Of a stretch of DNA of 64,000 nt, positions 54,927-63,772 are shown piece after piece. The notes under the pieces are model-generated. The model saw nothing but the letters and a program-made list of their open reading frames with translations. It had not been told where the DNA came from and did no database searches. Each line of letters begins with the position of its first letter. Positions within the stretch are counted from its first letter, which is position 1. The translations under genes were made by a program, and so were the position numbers. The stretch is from Flavobacterium limnophilum (GTDB lineage: Bacteria > Bacteroidota > Bacteroidia > Flavobacteriales > Flavobacteriaceae). The stretch is from the NCBI RefSeq assembly GCF_027111315.2, contig NZ_CP114289.2, forward strand, positions 3,658,001 through 3,722,000. Reading direction: 5' to 3'.

Positions 54927-56399
54927 ATGTTCAAAGACTTCAAGATATCGATGCTTTCGTTGCGAATCAGGATTTTCCTTTCGATGATAGTATTGATTAT
55001 TGTCGCTTCGATATTGCTGGCATCGATTTCTATCTTTCAATTCAAGAATGAAGCCAAGCAATACCATCAAGAACGCTTGGAACACAAAGAGGACGCCATA
55101 AAAGAGAACATCAATTATGTACTTTCGAACACCACTTATCCGCTTACTCCTGGAAATTTGGCACTAATTTTCAAGGATAAAATTCACGAATTGTCGGATA
55201 TCCACAATCTTGAAATCAACATTTACAGTCTGGACGGGAGACTTTTGAAATCTTCAAAATCAAGATTTTCCATCGATCCGGTCGCTCCGCCAATTCCAAA
55301 ATACATTCTGAAACTGGTTCAATCTTCAGTTGAAAAACGCTACGTTGACATCAAAAACATCGACGGCAAAAAGAACCGTTCTTCTTACAGTTTAATAAAA
55401 GACGACAAATTCAAACCCTTGGGAATCCTGAATTTGCCTTATGTGGAAGACGACAGTTATTACCAAACCGAACTGCAAAATTTCCTGATTCGATTGGCAC
55501 AAGTGTATTCATTTATGCTCTTGGTCGCTTTTGCAGTTGCCTATTTCCTTTCGTCCTACATCACAAAATCGTTGAAAACCATATCCGACAAATTGAGCGA
55601 AACGAGTTTGAACCAAAAAAACGAAAAAATCGTTCTCGAAGCCAACAGCAAGGAAATCAACCTTTTGATAAAAGCTTATAACGGAATGGTTGATGAACTC
55701 GAAGAAAGCGCCTTGAAACTAGCACAAAGCGAACGAGAAGAAGCTTGGCAAGAAATGGCCAAACAAGTGGCGCACGAAATCAAAAATCCGTTGACGCCAA
55801 TGCGTTTGACGGTGCAAAGTTTTCAGCGAAAATTCGACCCAAACGACCCGAATTTGAAACAAAAAATTAACGACTATTCTGAAACCTTGATACAGCAAAT
55901 CGACACGATGAGTTCCGTGGCTTCGGCATTTTCCAACTTTGCTTCGATGCCGGCACAACAAAATGAAACCCTGAATGTGGTGGACGTGGTCGAATTGACC
56001 ATGGATATTTTCAATGAAGAATACATTCATTTTAAAGCGGAAGAAGGCGAAATTATTTCGAAAATTGACCGAACACAACTCATTCGAATCATTACCAATT
56101 TGGTTAAAAACGCCATTCAAGCCATTCCCGAAAGCCAAGAAAACAAGGCGGTATGCGTCAACATCAAAAAAGTGGCAGGCAATGTTGTTATCACGGTAGC
56201 CGACAACGGAATTGGGATTGGAACCGATAATTTCAATCGAATTTTTGAGCCCAAATTTACTACCAAAACCAGCGGAATGGGATTGGGTTTGAGCATCATC
56301 AAAAACATAATCGAAAATTATAACGGAACCATTACATTCGAATCCCAAAAAGGAAAAGGGACAACTTTCAAGGTTTCTTTGCCCATTATAAACAAATAA
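54927..56399 (+). CDS. NtrY-like sensor histidine kinase
   Basis: Membrane kinase, 490 residues. Helices at about 14-36 and 190-213 enclose a periplasmic sensor domain of about 150 residues. A HAMP region (213-262) leads to the H-box with His283 in V-A-H-E-I-K-N-P-L-T-P, of the NtrY/HPK4 type, then N-box N-L-V-K-N-A-I-Q-A and G boxes. No response regulator is adjacent. Translated with hemJ. Confidence 0.92.
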   Translation: MFKDFKISMLSLRIRIFLSMIVLIIVASILLASISIFQFKNEAKQYHQERLEHKEDAIKENINYVLSNTTYPLTPGNLALIFKDKIHELSDIHNLEINIYSLDGRLLKSSKSRFSIDPVAPPIPKYILKLVQSSVEKRYVDIKNIDGKKNRSSYSLIKDDKFKPLGILNLPYVEDDSYYQTELQNFLIRLAQVYSFMLLVAFAVAYFLSSYITKSLKTISDKLSETSLNQKNEKIVLEANSKEINLLIKAYNGMVDELEESALKLAQSEREEAWQEMAKQVAHEIKNPLTPMRLTVQSFQRKFDPNDPNLKQKINDYSETLIQQIDTMSSVASAFSNFASMPAQQNETLNVVDVVELTMDIFNEEYIHFKAEEGEIISKIDRTQLIRIITNLVKNAIQAIPESQENKAVCVNIKKVAGNVVITVADNGIGIGTDNFNRIFEPKFTTKTSGMGLGLSIIKNIIENYNGTITFESQKGKGTTFKVSLPIINK

Positions 56400-56411
56400 A
56401 AAACAAACATC

Positions 56412-57194
56412 ATGGCACTGGAAAACATTATTTTGGAACACGAAAAAGGGATTGCCACCATTTATGTCAATCGTCCCGAAAAACTGAATGCCTTAAATAA
56501 AGCCACCATTCAAGAACTGCACGAAACCTTGAAATTGGTTAATGAAAATCCTGATGTACACGTAATAATAATAACCGGAAGCGGAGAAAAAGCTTTTGTG
56601 GCTGGTGCCGATATTGCCGAATTTGCCCATTTTTCGGCGGAAGAAGGTGCACAATTGGCCGCAAAAGGACAACAAATTTTATTCGACTTTATCGAAAACA
56701 TGAAAACTCCCGTGATAGCCGCCATCAATGGTTTTGCCCTTGGTGGCGGACTGGAATTGGCTATGGCTTGTCATTTTAGAATCGCTTCGGAGAATGCCAA
56801 AATGGGTTTGCCGGAAACTTCGCTGGGCGTTATTCCAGGTTATGGAGGAACACAACGTTTGCCACAGATTATTGGCAAAGGTCGCGCGATGGAAATGATC
56901 ATGACCGCCGGAATGATTGATGCCGAAACGGCGAAAATGTACGGATTGGTCAATCACGTTGTGCCACAAGACGATTTGTACTCAGCCTATATGACCATTG
57001 CCACAAGAATCATGAAAAATTCTCCAGTGGCCATTGGCAAAGCCATCGAAGCCGTAAATGCCAATTTTATTTCTGGCATAAATGGATTTGATGTCGAAAT
57101 CAAAAATTTTGGCGATTGTTTTGCCACCGAAGATTTCAAGGAAGGAACGACTGCTTTTTTGGAGAAAAGAAAAGCGGAATTTAAGGGAAAATAA
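56412..57194 (+). CDS. Enoyl-CoA hydratase/isomerase (crotonase) family
   Basis: Cytoplasmic crotonase-fold enzyme, 260 residues, likely hydrating short enoyl-CoA. The oxyanion-hole segments A-G-A-D-I-A-E-F and G-F-A-L-G-G-G-L-E-L-A and the catalytic Glu in L-P-E-T-S-L-G are present. Close spacing to the kinase gene (12 bases) suggests cotranscription. Confidence 0.92.
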   Translation: MALENIILEHEKGIATIYVNRPEKLNALNKATIQELHETLKLVNENPDVHVIIITGSGEKAFVAGADIAEFAHFSAEEGAQLAAKGQQILFDFIENMKTPVIAAINGFALGGGLELAMACHFRIASENAKMGLPETSLGVIPGYGGTQRLPQIIGKGRAMEMIMTAGMIDAETAKMYGLVNHVVPQDDLYSAYMTIATRIMKNSPVAIGKAIEAVNANFISGINGFDVEIKNFGDCFATEDFKEGTTAFLEKRKAEFKGK

Positions 57195-57198
57195 AGAA

Positions 57199-57233
57199 AG
57201 TTGGCAGTGTTCAGTCGCCGTTGACAGTGTAAA
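57199..57233. repeat. GTTGACAGTGTTCAG-family repeat copy
   Basis: The words AGTTGGCAGTGTTCAGT and GTTGACAGTG match the repeat at 59418-59512 and the fragment at 34984-34999. Intergenic. Confidence 0.5.
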
Positions 57234-57252
57234 AATCACTCTATTAATATTT

Positions 57253-58929
57253 ATGAAGAAAATTATTTATTTGTCGTTAATTACATTACTATCTATATCA
57301 AGTTTTGCACAAAATATTCCTTTCAAAACTCAAAAAAGCGACGTTTTTAAGGATGAATTCAAAGAATCACAAATTGTATTGTCGGAAGAAGATGGAAACG
57401 GTGGTGTTTTGATTGTTCGTTCCTACAAAAGCAGCGGAATTTCTCCAAATGCTGGCTATTATTTTGAACATTATGACAGTAATCTAAAACTTCTTAAAGA
57501 ATATGATTTTCAAATGAAACATCCTATTTCCCAGAAGACTCCAATTGTATTAGGCGTTTTTAGAATAGAAAATAAGATTAGAATTATTGAAATGTTTTAC
57601 GATATTAATGAAAAATCGTATATCTGTATGGCAAATTCTATCAGTGCCGGCGACTTTATTTTGGAGAAAAAAGAATTATTTCGATTTACACGTGATGAAA
57701 TAAAAGAATACGGAGGTCTTTCATTAAGCGAAACCAATTATCAAAATTCAAATATGAAATCCCTAATAAATGGTTCATTTGGTTCTCCTGAAGAGAGTCT
57801 ATTTTCATTTGATTTTTCATTAAATGGAAAATCAGAAAAAAATTCTTCTTCGGGTGGTAATTCAAAAATAGCTTTGGTTGTAAACAAAGAAAAAGGCACC
57901 TTTTCCATTGTATTAAACTTCAATAAAAAGGACAATTCAGATCGACTTAAAATTTACTTGTTTGACAATCAGATAAATAAAAAAATAGACCGTGATTTCA
58001 CCAAAGACACTAACGATAGAAAATATTTGTTACAAAACATTGAATTATCAAAAGACGGAAACTCCATTTATCTTTTATGCAAATCGTATCCAAAAAAAAT
58101 GAGCGACAAAGAAAAGGGAGGGAAATACCAATTCGAAATAACAAAATTCACTCAAGACAAAGTGGAATTCCAAATTTTTGACACAAAAGAACATTTTATA
58201 GGATCATTAAAGACAATTATCAAGGACGAAAAACTAATTTGCATTGGTTTTTATTCTGATGAATACGATAAACGATACAAAGGAATTAGTTATTTTGAAT
58301 TGAATCCATTGACTCTTGAACTGAAAAAATCTAAATTTAGTGCTTTTTCGGAACAATTTATTCTTGACAAATATGGCAAAATCAAAAATAAAGAATTAAA
58401 ATACCTGACTTTCAAAAACCTGTTAACTACCGAAAAGAATGAATTAATTTTCAATGCCGAAGAATCCTATATCACACAAACAGCAGGAAGTTATAACCCT
58501 TATGGCGGCTATTCTGGCGGGCGCATCTATTATAATTATGATGACGTGGTAAGCATAAAAATTGATGAAGAAGGCAAGCTACTTTGGTCTAGAAATATCA
58601 ACAAGCGCCAAACTGGAGACGAGGTAGATTCTTTTGTTTCTTACACATCAACGCTAGTAAATACTAATGCTTATTATTTCATAAATGCCGGTGAAAAAAT
58701 CAAAAATTTAGATGATAATCGAATTGAATTTAGAGATACGAAAAAAAACAAGTACAATCTAAATCTCATCCGAATTAATCAAAATGGTGATTTTGATTAT
58801 GAAAAAATTCTTGATGACGAAGAAAACGAGGTTCCCTTTATGGTTGCAAACGGCATTAAATCTGGAAATTCTATTTTCTTTTTGGGAAGAAAAGGAACAA
58901 AAAAACAGTTGTTAAAAGTTAGTTTGTAA
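57253..58929 (+). CDS. Exported protein of unknown function
   Basis: 558 residues from the ATG at 57253, which gives a signal peptide (L-L-S-I-S-S-F-A-Q). A longer frame overlaps the crotonase gene and is rejected. The rest is mostly beta-strand-rich with repeated D-G/K-D-G turns and a Tyr/Gly-rich stretch (Y-N-P-Y-G-G-Y-S-G-G), suggestive of a propeller-like repeat fold. No family recognised. Confidence 0.7.
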   Translation: MKKIIYLSLITLLSISSFAQNIPFKTQKSDVFKDEFKESQIVLSEEDGNGGVLIVRSYKSSGISPNAGYYFEHYDSNLKLLKEYDFQMKHPISQKTPIVLGVFRIENKIRIIEMFYDINEKSYICMANSISAGDFILEKKELFRFTRDEIKEYGGLSLSETNYQNSNMKSLINGSFGSPEESLFSFDFSLNGKSEKNSSSGGNSKIALVVNKEKGTFSIVLNFNKKDNSDRLKIYLFDNQINKKIDRDFTKDTNDRKYLLQNIELSKDGNSIYLLCKSYPKKMSDKEKGGKYQFEITKFTQDKVEFQIFDTKEHFIGSLKTIIKDEKLICIGFYSDEYDKRYKGISYFELNPLTLELKKSKFSAFSEQFILDKYGKIKNKELKYLTFKNLLTTEKNELIFNAEESYITQTAGSYNPYGGYSGGRIYYNYDDVVSIKIDEEGKLLWSRNINKRQTGDEVDSFVSYTSTLVNTNAYYFINAGEKIKNLDDNRIEFRDTKKNKYNLNLIRINQNGDFDYEKILDDEENEVPFMVANGIKSGNSIFFLGRKGTKKQLLKVSL

Positions 58930-58963
58930 ATTGGTAAATATCAAATTATTATAATTATTTAGG

Positions 58964-58991
58964 ATTGTAATATCAAATCATTATATTTTTG
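58964..58991 (+). promoter_or_regulatory. Promoter of the gene at 59017
   Basis: ATTG at 58964-58967 and TATTTTTG (exact TANNTTTG) at 58984-58991, 16 bases apart, 25 bases before the ATG. Confidence 0.5.
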
Positions 58992-59016
58992 CAACCTCAT
59001 TCCAAAAAAACAACTT

Positions 59017-59415
59017 ATGTCCTTCCAGCCTGTATTTGCCCAATTTTGGGAAAAAGTAAAAGAAAGCATCGAAAATAAAACCTACGCCAAATTAACCTTG
59101 GCCAAAACCATTGGCGACACCGAATTGAAAAACATTTACGTTCGCCCAGTTTTATTAGAAAATGATGTATTTAGCCTTTCGGTTACGGCGCGTTACAAAA
59201 CTGAAGAAATTGAGAGTTTTCATTCTCTGGAAGAAGCTTTTTTTGTTTTGGCTCCGTATATGAACAATCCGTTTTTGACGGCATTATTATTCACCACAGA
59301 AAACGACATTACCTTTAAACTCAACAAAAAACGTGTGGGAACTATCATTGAACAAGCACCGACTTTCAAAAATGCTTCGGACGTGATTTTAGAGATGAAA
59401 GAAAAGGGAATTTAA
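59017..59415 (+). CDS. Small cytoplasmic protein of unknown function
   Basis: 132 residues, no signal, no helices of membrane type. A Lys/Leu-rich alpha/beta chain with K-L-T-L-A-K-T-I near residue 25 and T-F-K-N-A-S near 115. Has its own promoter. Not recognised. Confidence 0.65.
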   Translation: MSFQPVFAQFWEKVKESIENKTYAKLTLAKTIGDTELKNIYVRPVLLENDVFSLSVTARYKTEEIESFHSLEEAFFVLAPYMNNPFLTALLFTTENDITFKLNKKRVGTIIEQAPTFKNASDVILEMKEKGI

Positions 59416-59417
59416 AG

Positions 59418-59512
59418 TAAGTTTGCAGTGGTCAGTGATCAGTTGTTGGAATAAATAAAACCAGTCTGTCATTAAGCTGCAAACTGCGACTGAATACTGA
59501 ACACTGCCAACT
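59418..59512. repeat. Inverted pair of GTTCAGT-family repeats
   Basis: Left block 59418-59443 and right block 59479-59512 are imperfect reverse complements made of AGTTTGCAGTG/CAGTGATCAG words. It fills most of the gap between convergent genes and could act as a terminator. Confidence 0.65.
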
Positions 59513-60164
59513 ACTTCTCCCCGTCCCATTCCGCATAAAACTGTGAAAGAAAACCTTCCATATAGCGATGTCTTTCTTGGGCAATTTGTTTTCCGGTTTG
59601 GGTATTCATTTTGTCTTTCAACAACAATAATTTTTCATAGAAATGATTGAGGGTTGGCGCTTGGCTGTTTTTATATTCCTCTTTGCTCATATGAAGTTTT
59701 GGAGCAATATTCGGATTATATAAAGGTCGGTTTTTGAAACCACCATAATTGAACGTTCTGGCAATGCCAATGGCGCCAATGGCGTCCAATCGGTCTGCAT
59801 CTTGAACGATATCCAATTCGATAGACAAGAATTCCTTTTCGGTGTTTCCGCCCTTAAAAGAGATGTTTTCTATAATATTGATGACGTGCTGGATTGTTGC
59901 TTGGTCCACGTTATGGGATTCCAGAAATTCACGGGCAATTTTTGGGCCAACTGTTTCGTCTCCATCATGAAATTTACTGTCGGCAATATCATGAAGCAAG
60001 GCACCCAATTTCACGATGTCAACATCGCAAACTTCGCCATCGGCAATTAGCAAAGCGTTTTTATACACTCGTTCAATGTGAAACCAGTCGTGTCCTCCTT
60101 CGGCGTTTTCTAATTTTTCCTTTGCAAAAAGAATGGTTTTGTTGACTATCGCTGAATAACCCAT
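59511..60164 (-). CDS. HD-domain phosphohydrolase
   Basis: Metal-dependent phosphohydrolase-like protein, 217 residues. The HD ligands are visible: His29 in W-F-H-I-E-R-V, H58-D59 in L-L-H-D-I-A, and Asp in Q-D-A-D-R-L-D. The YedJ-type layout (D-A-D-R-L-D-A-I-G-A-I-G-I-A-R) fits. Substrate unknown. Confidence 0.88.
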   Translation of the reverse strand: MGYSAIVNKTILFAKEKLENAEGGHDWFHIERVYKNALLIADGEVCDVDIVKLGALLHDIADSKFHDGDETVGPKIAREFLESHNVDQATIQHVINIIENISFKGGNTEKEFLSIELDIVQDADRLDAIGAIGIARTFNYGGFKNRPLYNPNIAPKLHMSKEEYKNSQAPTLNHFYEKLLLLKDKMNTQTGKQIAQERHRYMEGFLSQFYAEWDGEK

Positions 60165-60181
60165 ATTTCAAGTGTGTTTAT

Positions 60182-60221
60182 AAAAAAAGCTGATTTTCAA
60201 AGTTTTAAATTCAAAAATCAG
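60182..60221 (-). terminator. Terminator of the desaturase gene
   Basis: On the minus strand, GCTGATTTT and AAAATCAGC arms (60213-60221 and 60188-60196) are followed by seven T. It lies about 35 bases past the desaturase stop. Confidence 0.75.
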
Positions 60222-60256
60222 CAATTCAATATTTTAAAAAATTTCGAGGACAAAAT

Positions 60257-61243
60257 CTACAATCTCGCCGGTTCTACCCATTTGAATTGGAACGACTCTT
60301 GTGGAATGACCAATCTTTCCGAAATTCTGGCCATTCTAGCCGGCAATTTCATCAAATAATCACGTGCTTTCTCGGCTTCGTCGGTCAAGCTTCCTATTTT
60401 GTCAATTTCCCATTTATCGATTAGTTTTTGCATGATATCCACGTAATCGTTGGCAGTATAAACCCCGATTCGTTGTGCGGAATCCGAAAAATGTTCAAAA
60501 GCAGAACTTATTTTTTGCCCTGATTCTCTCAAGAAATGAGCAGGCATCACGATTTTGGCTTTCATCATGTATTGAAACGCCAACATCATTTCGCTTGGAT
60601 CAATTTTGAAAATTTGGTTCACGAATTCACTGTAAGCAAGGTGATGACGCATTTCGTCGCCGGCAACCATCTTGCACATTTTGGCTAATTTACTGTCGCC
60701 ATAACTTTTGGCCAATTGTGAAACCCGGTTGTGGGAAACATAAGTCGCCAATTCTTGAAAACTGGTGTACACAAAGTTTTTGTACGGATCTCTTCCGGTT
60801 CCAATGTCGAAACCATCGTTTATCAAATGTTGCGTGGTCATTTCGATTTCTTTCATGTTCACGCGACCCGACAAATAAAGGTATTTGTTCAGCAAATCAC
60901 CGTGACGATTTTCCTCTCCGGTCCATTGGCGAACCCATTTAGCCCAACCGTTTCTTTCCAGATTATCAACGCCTTCCACTTCCATCAACCAGTTTTCATA
61001 GGTTGGCAAAGCTTCTTCCGTAATCATGTCGCCTACCATGGCAACCCAAAAGTCATAAGGCAAATCTTTGGAGATTTCTCTCAATTCCTTAACTTCTTCC
61101 AGAAAATTATCGCTTTCTGAATTGGGCAAAAAATCAGACGGTTGCCAAATTTTTTCCACTGGAATTAAATATTGGTCAACATAAGCGCTGACGTTTTTTT
61201 CTAGAAGCTGCATAACTTCTAATCGTATGTTTTTAATTGACAT
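60257..61243 (-). CDS. Acyl-ACP desaturase (ferritin-like di-iron)
   Basis: Soluble enzyme introducing a double bond in acyl-ACP, 328 residues. Di-iron ligands are in E-E-N-R-H (about 111-115) and D-E-M-R-H (about 200), with an earlier Glu in M-I-T-E-E. It fits plant-type stearoyl-ACP desaturases. The two downstream acyltransferases on the same strand suggest a phospholipid-modifying group. A hairpin (61270-61287) lies upstream of its start. Confidence 0.92.
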   Translation of the reverse strand: MSIKNIRLEVMQLLEKNVSAYVDQYLIPVEKIWQPSDFLPNSESDNFLEEVKELREISKDLPYDFWVAMVGDMITEEALPTYENWLMEVEGVDNLERNGWAKWVRQWTGEENRHGDLLNKYLYLSGRVNMKEIEMTTQHLINDGFDIGTGRDPYKNFVYTSFQELATYVSHNRVSQLAKSYGDSKLAKMCKMVAGDEMRHHLAYSEFVNQIFKIDPSEMMLAFQYMMKAKIVMPAHFLRESGQKISSAFEHFSDSAQRIGVYTANDYVDIMQKLIDKWEIDKIGSLTDEAEKARDYLMKLPARMARISERLVIPQESFQFKWVEPARL

Positions 61244-61309
61244 AGGTGTTTTTGGTTTATTATTTTTAGCTTGGGATTTCTCCCAAGAATATGCAAAGTT
61301 AGCACATTT

Positions 61310-62044
61310 TTAAAGTTTTATCCCTTGAACGATAGCATTTTCTGTTTTTGACATCAAATCTTCAAAGGCGTAATCCTTTACGGACATCGCTTCGTGGATG
61401 GTAAAAGTAATGTGATTTCCCAACCCATAAGGAAAAAACCCATATCGGAAGAACTTCCAGGAGTTATTGATGGTTATGGGAACAACGTAGGCTGATGGTG
61501 CATATTTGCACAATATTTTCAATCCGCTTTGTGCAAATTCTTTTGGTTTTCCCGTTTTGGTTCTGGTTCCTTCCGGAAAAATAACGGCCGAGCGTTTGTG
61601 TTTTTCTATGTATTGCGACATTCCTTTTATCAATGGGATTGCTTGTTTTGGGTCCTTCCTGTCAATCAATACTGATCCTCCGTGTCTCAAATTGTAGGAA
61701 ACACTTGGAACTCCTTTTCCCAATTCGATTTTGCTGACAAATTTTGGATGAAATTTTCGCAAAAACCATATCATTCCAATAATATCATACATTCCTTGGT
61801 GATTGGCCACAAAAATGATGGGAACTCCCGTTGGAATTTTTTCTCTTCCCTCAATTTTAAAAGTGTTAAACAAGACGAGTCCTATTCTCAACAAGATCAA
61901 ATTCATGTAATCGACCGTTTTTTTGTGGGCTTGATACCCAAAAATGTTGAAACAAACCCATTGAACGGGATGAAAAATAATTAATGTCAAAAGGAATAAC
62001 AGAATAGCAATAAAGGATATGGGATAGGATATAATTTTTTGCAT
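61310..62044 (-). CDS. 1-acylglycerol-3-phosphate acyltransferase (PlsC-like), copy 1
   Basis: Membrane-bound acyltransferase making phosphatidate, 244 residues. The catalytic N-H-Q-G-M-Y-D (H-x4-D) and the P-E-G-T-R motif in F-P-E-G-T-R-T-K are intact, after one N-terminal helix. It is a close relative of the gene immediately upstream (62186-62920), same length, so the pair is a tandem duplication. Confidence 0.93.
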   Translation of the reverse strand: MQKIISYPISFIAILLFLLTLIIFHPVQWVCFNIFGYQAHKKTVDYMNLILLRIGLVLFNTFKIEGREKIPTGVPIIFVANHQGMYDIIGMIWFLRKFHPKFVSKIELGKGVPSVSYNLRHGGSVLIDRKDPKQAIPLIKGMSQYIEKHKRSAVIFPEGTRTKTGKPKEFAQSGLKILCKYAPSAYVVPITINNSWKFFRYGFFPYGLGNHITFTIHEAMSVKDYAFEDLMSKTENAIVQGIKL

Positions 62045-62185
62045 TATGTGATTTTTTTGGCAAAAATAGGAAATATATTTTTGTTTGGTACTGTTCCCAA
62101 AAAGCCTAAGAAATTATTAACACGACACTTTTTAATTTTGGAAACATCTTCTGTAAAAAAACTAAGTCTTTTTATGTTCCAGAAA

Positions 62186-62920
62186 TTAGATTTTTATTCC
62201 TTGAACAATGGTTTTCTCTGTCTTTTCCATTATTTCGTCAAAAGTAAAGTCACTGACTTTAAATGATTTATGAACCGAAAACTGAATATGATGTCCAAAA
62301 CTTAAAGGAAAATATCCATATTGATACACTTTCCAGGAATTGTTGATGGTTATGGGAACAATATGGGCCGAAGGTGCATATTTACACAAAATTTTCAGAC
62401 CACTTTGGGCAAATTCCAAAGGCACTCCTGTTTTGCTTCGGGTTCCTTCCGGGAAAATAACCGCCGAACGTTTTTCTTTTTCGATGTGTTCTGCCAGGGA
62501 TTTTATTTTGGGGATGGCTTGTTTTGGATTGCTTCTATCAATAAGCACGTATTTGCTTTGACGCAAATTATAGGAAATCGCCGGAATACCTTGGCCCAAT
62601 TCTTTTTTGGTCACGAAAGCCACGTGAAACTTCCTCAAATACCAAATAATTCCAGCCGTATCCAACAAACTTTGATGATTGGCCACAAAAATTATGGGGA
62701 CGTTTTTGGGGATTGATTCCCGGTTTTCAAAAGTGTATCTCGTGCCCAAAATATGGGTGCATTTCATTGTAAAATAAGCGATGTAATCAAAGCATATTTC
62801 GAGTCCTTTGTCTCCAAAAATTTTATAAACTACCCACTGGACGACGTGAATAGTACACAAAACCACCAAATAAGAAAAATAATAGAGTAGCGTTATGGGG
62901 TATAATAAAATTTTCTTCAT
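62186..62920 (-). CDS. 1-acylglycerol-3-phosphate acyltransferase (PlsC-like), copy 2
   Basis: Paralogue of the 61310 gene, 244 residues from the ATG at 62920 (the frame from 62974 adds 18 residues without support). H-x4-D is N-H-Q-S-L-L-D and P-E-G-T-R is intact. Long stretches around S-G-L-K-I-L-C-K-Y-A-P-S-A match copy 1 exactly. The copies probably prefer different acyl donors. Confidence 0.93.
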   Translation of the reverse strand: MKKILLYPITLLYYFSYLVVLCTIHVVQWVVYKIFGDKGLEICFDYIAYFTMKCTHILGTRYTFENRESIPKNVPIIFVANHQSLLDTAGIIWYLRKFHVAFVTKKELGQGIPAISYNLRQSKYVLIDRSNPKQAIPKIKSLAEHIEKEKRSAVIFPEGTRSKTGVPLEFAQSGLKILCKYAPSAHIVPITINNSWKVYQYGYFPLSFGHHIQFSVHKSFKVSDFTFDEIMEKTEKTIVQGIKI

Positions 62921-63115
62921 TCTTTTTAAAATTATACGCAAAAGTAATGATTTTTGGCGTTCGATTTTAATCAAGAATAATTATGCTGTTTGGGGTTTAA
63001 TTGTACCTCTACTTAAATTATAATTCTCAAACAATTCAAAATTATAAAAAATAATATCGATAGGCAAAGGAAGGATTTACTGAATTCTCAATCTACCAGA
63101 TTTTAAAATATTTTA

Positions 63116-63123
63116 TATCTTTG
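63116..63123 (+). promoter_or_regulatory. -7 element of the toxin-antitoxin operon
   Basis: TATCTTTG, exact TANNTTTG, 20 bases before the antitoxin ATG. The -33 region is T-rich without a clean TTTG. Confidence 0.45.
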
Positions 63124-63143
63124 TACTATTAAAAATTACTACT

Positions 63144-63335
63144 ATGGCAACAATAACATTATCTTATGACGCTCGTAACGTTATCGCAAAAAAAACAGTT
63201 GCTTATATACTTTCGTTGGGCGTTTTTAAAACCATCAATAAAACAGCAATAGATTTATCTTTGGAAGATGTGAAAAAAGGGCATGTTACTACTCATAAAA
63301 GTGCAGCAGACTATTTCAAAAACCTTAAAGATTAA
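63144..63335 (+). CDS. Antitoxin of a YafQ-type pair
   Basis: 63 residues, upstream of and overlapping (one base) the toxin gene. A short N-terminal strand (A-T-I-T-L-S-Y) and C-terminal helix with F-K-N-L-K are antitoxin-like. It is not a clear RHH or DinJ match, so the call rests on the partner and the overlap. Confidence 0.75.
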   Translation: MATITLSYDARNVIAKKTVAYILSLGVFKTINKTAIDLSLEDVKKGHVTTHKSAADYFKNLKD

Positions 63336-63607
63336 TGTACGTTGTAAAAACAACTAGACAATTTGACAAAGAAGTAAAACTTTGTAAAAAAAGAGGTTAC
63401 GATCTTTCTAAACTAGAAAATGTAGTTTCTATTTTGGAAAAAACAGGAACACTACCCCAAAAATACAAACCACATAAATTATCCGGGAATTATGAGGATT
63501 GCTGGGAATGTCACATAAAAGGCGATTGGCTTTTAGTTTGGCTACAAAACGACAATGAACTTACCCTTTTATTTATCAACACGGGAACGCATAGCGACTT
63601 ATTTTAG
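63335..63607 (+). CDS. YafQ-family mRNA interferase toxin
   Basis: RelE-fold ribonuclease, 90 residues. His47, His60, Asp64-Trp65, His86 and Phe90 line up at constant spacing with the catalytic residues His50, His63, Asp67-Trp68, His87 and Phe91 of E. coli YafQ, apart from a one-residue difference at the end. It would cleave mRNA on the ribosome and is held by the upstream antitoxin. It starts at TAATG overlap. Confidence 0.9.
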   Translation: MYVVKTTRQFDKEVKLCKKRGYDLSKLENVVSILEKTGTLPQKYKPHKLSGNYEDCWECHIKGDWLLVWLQNDNELTLLFINTGTHSDLF

Positions 63608-63730
63608 ACCATCTCTCGAAAAAATTAAAGTAGAAGATTGGCACATATTCCGCCAACTATCTGATATACAAAATAAGTAAAAATTCCCCATCAGTATATT
63701 TCACATTCCAAGCTGTTACCGTTTTAATCG

Positions 63731-63738
63731 TACCTTTG
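63731..63738 (+). promoter_or_regulatory. -7 element of rnpA
   Basis: TACCTTTG, exact TANNTTTG, 35 bases before the rnpA ATG. No clear -33 box. Confidence 0.4.
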
Positions 63739-63772
63739 CCCCCTAAAATCTTTGCTATCTTTTAAAATAAAA

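Noticed and set aside
57082..57252. Start of the unknown exported protein inside the crotonase gene
   Set aside because: The signal peptide begins at the ATG at 57253; the extension has no conserved content.
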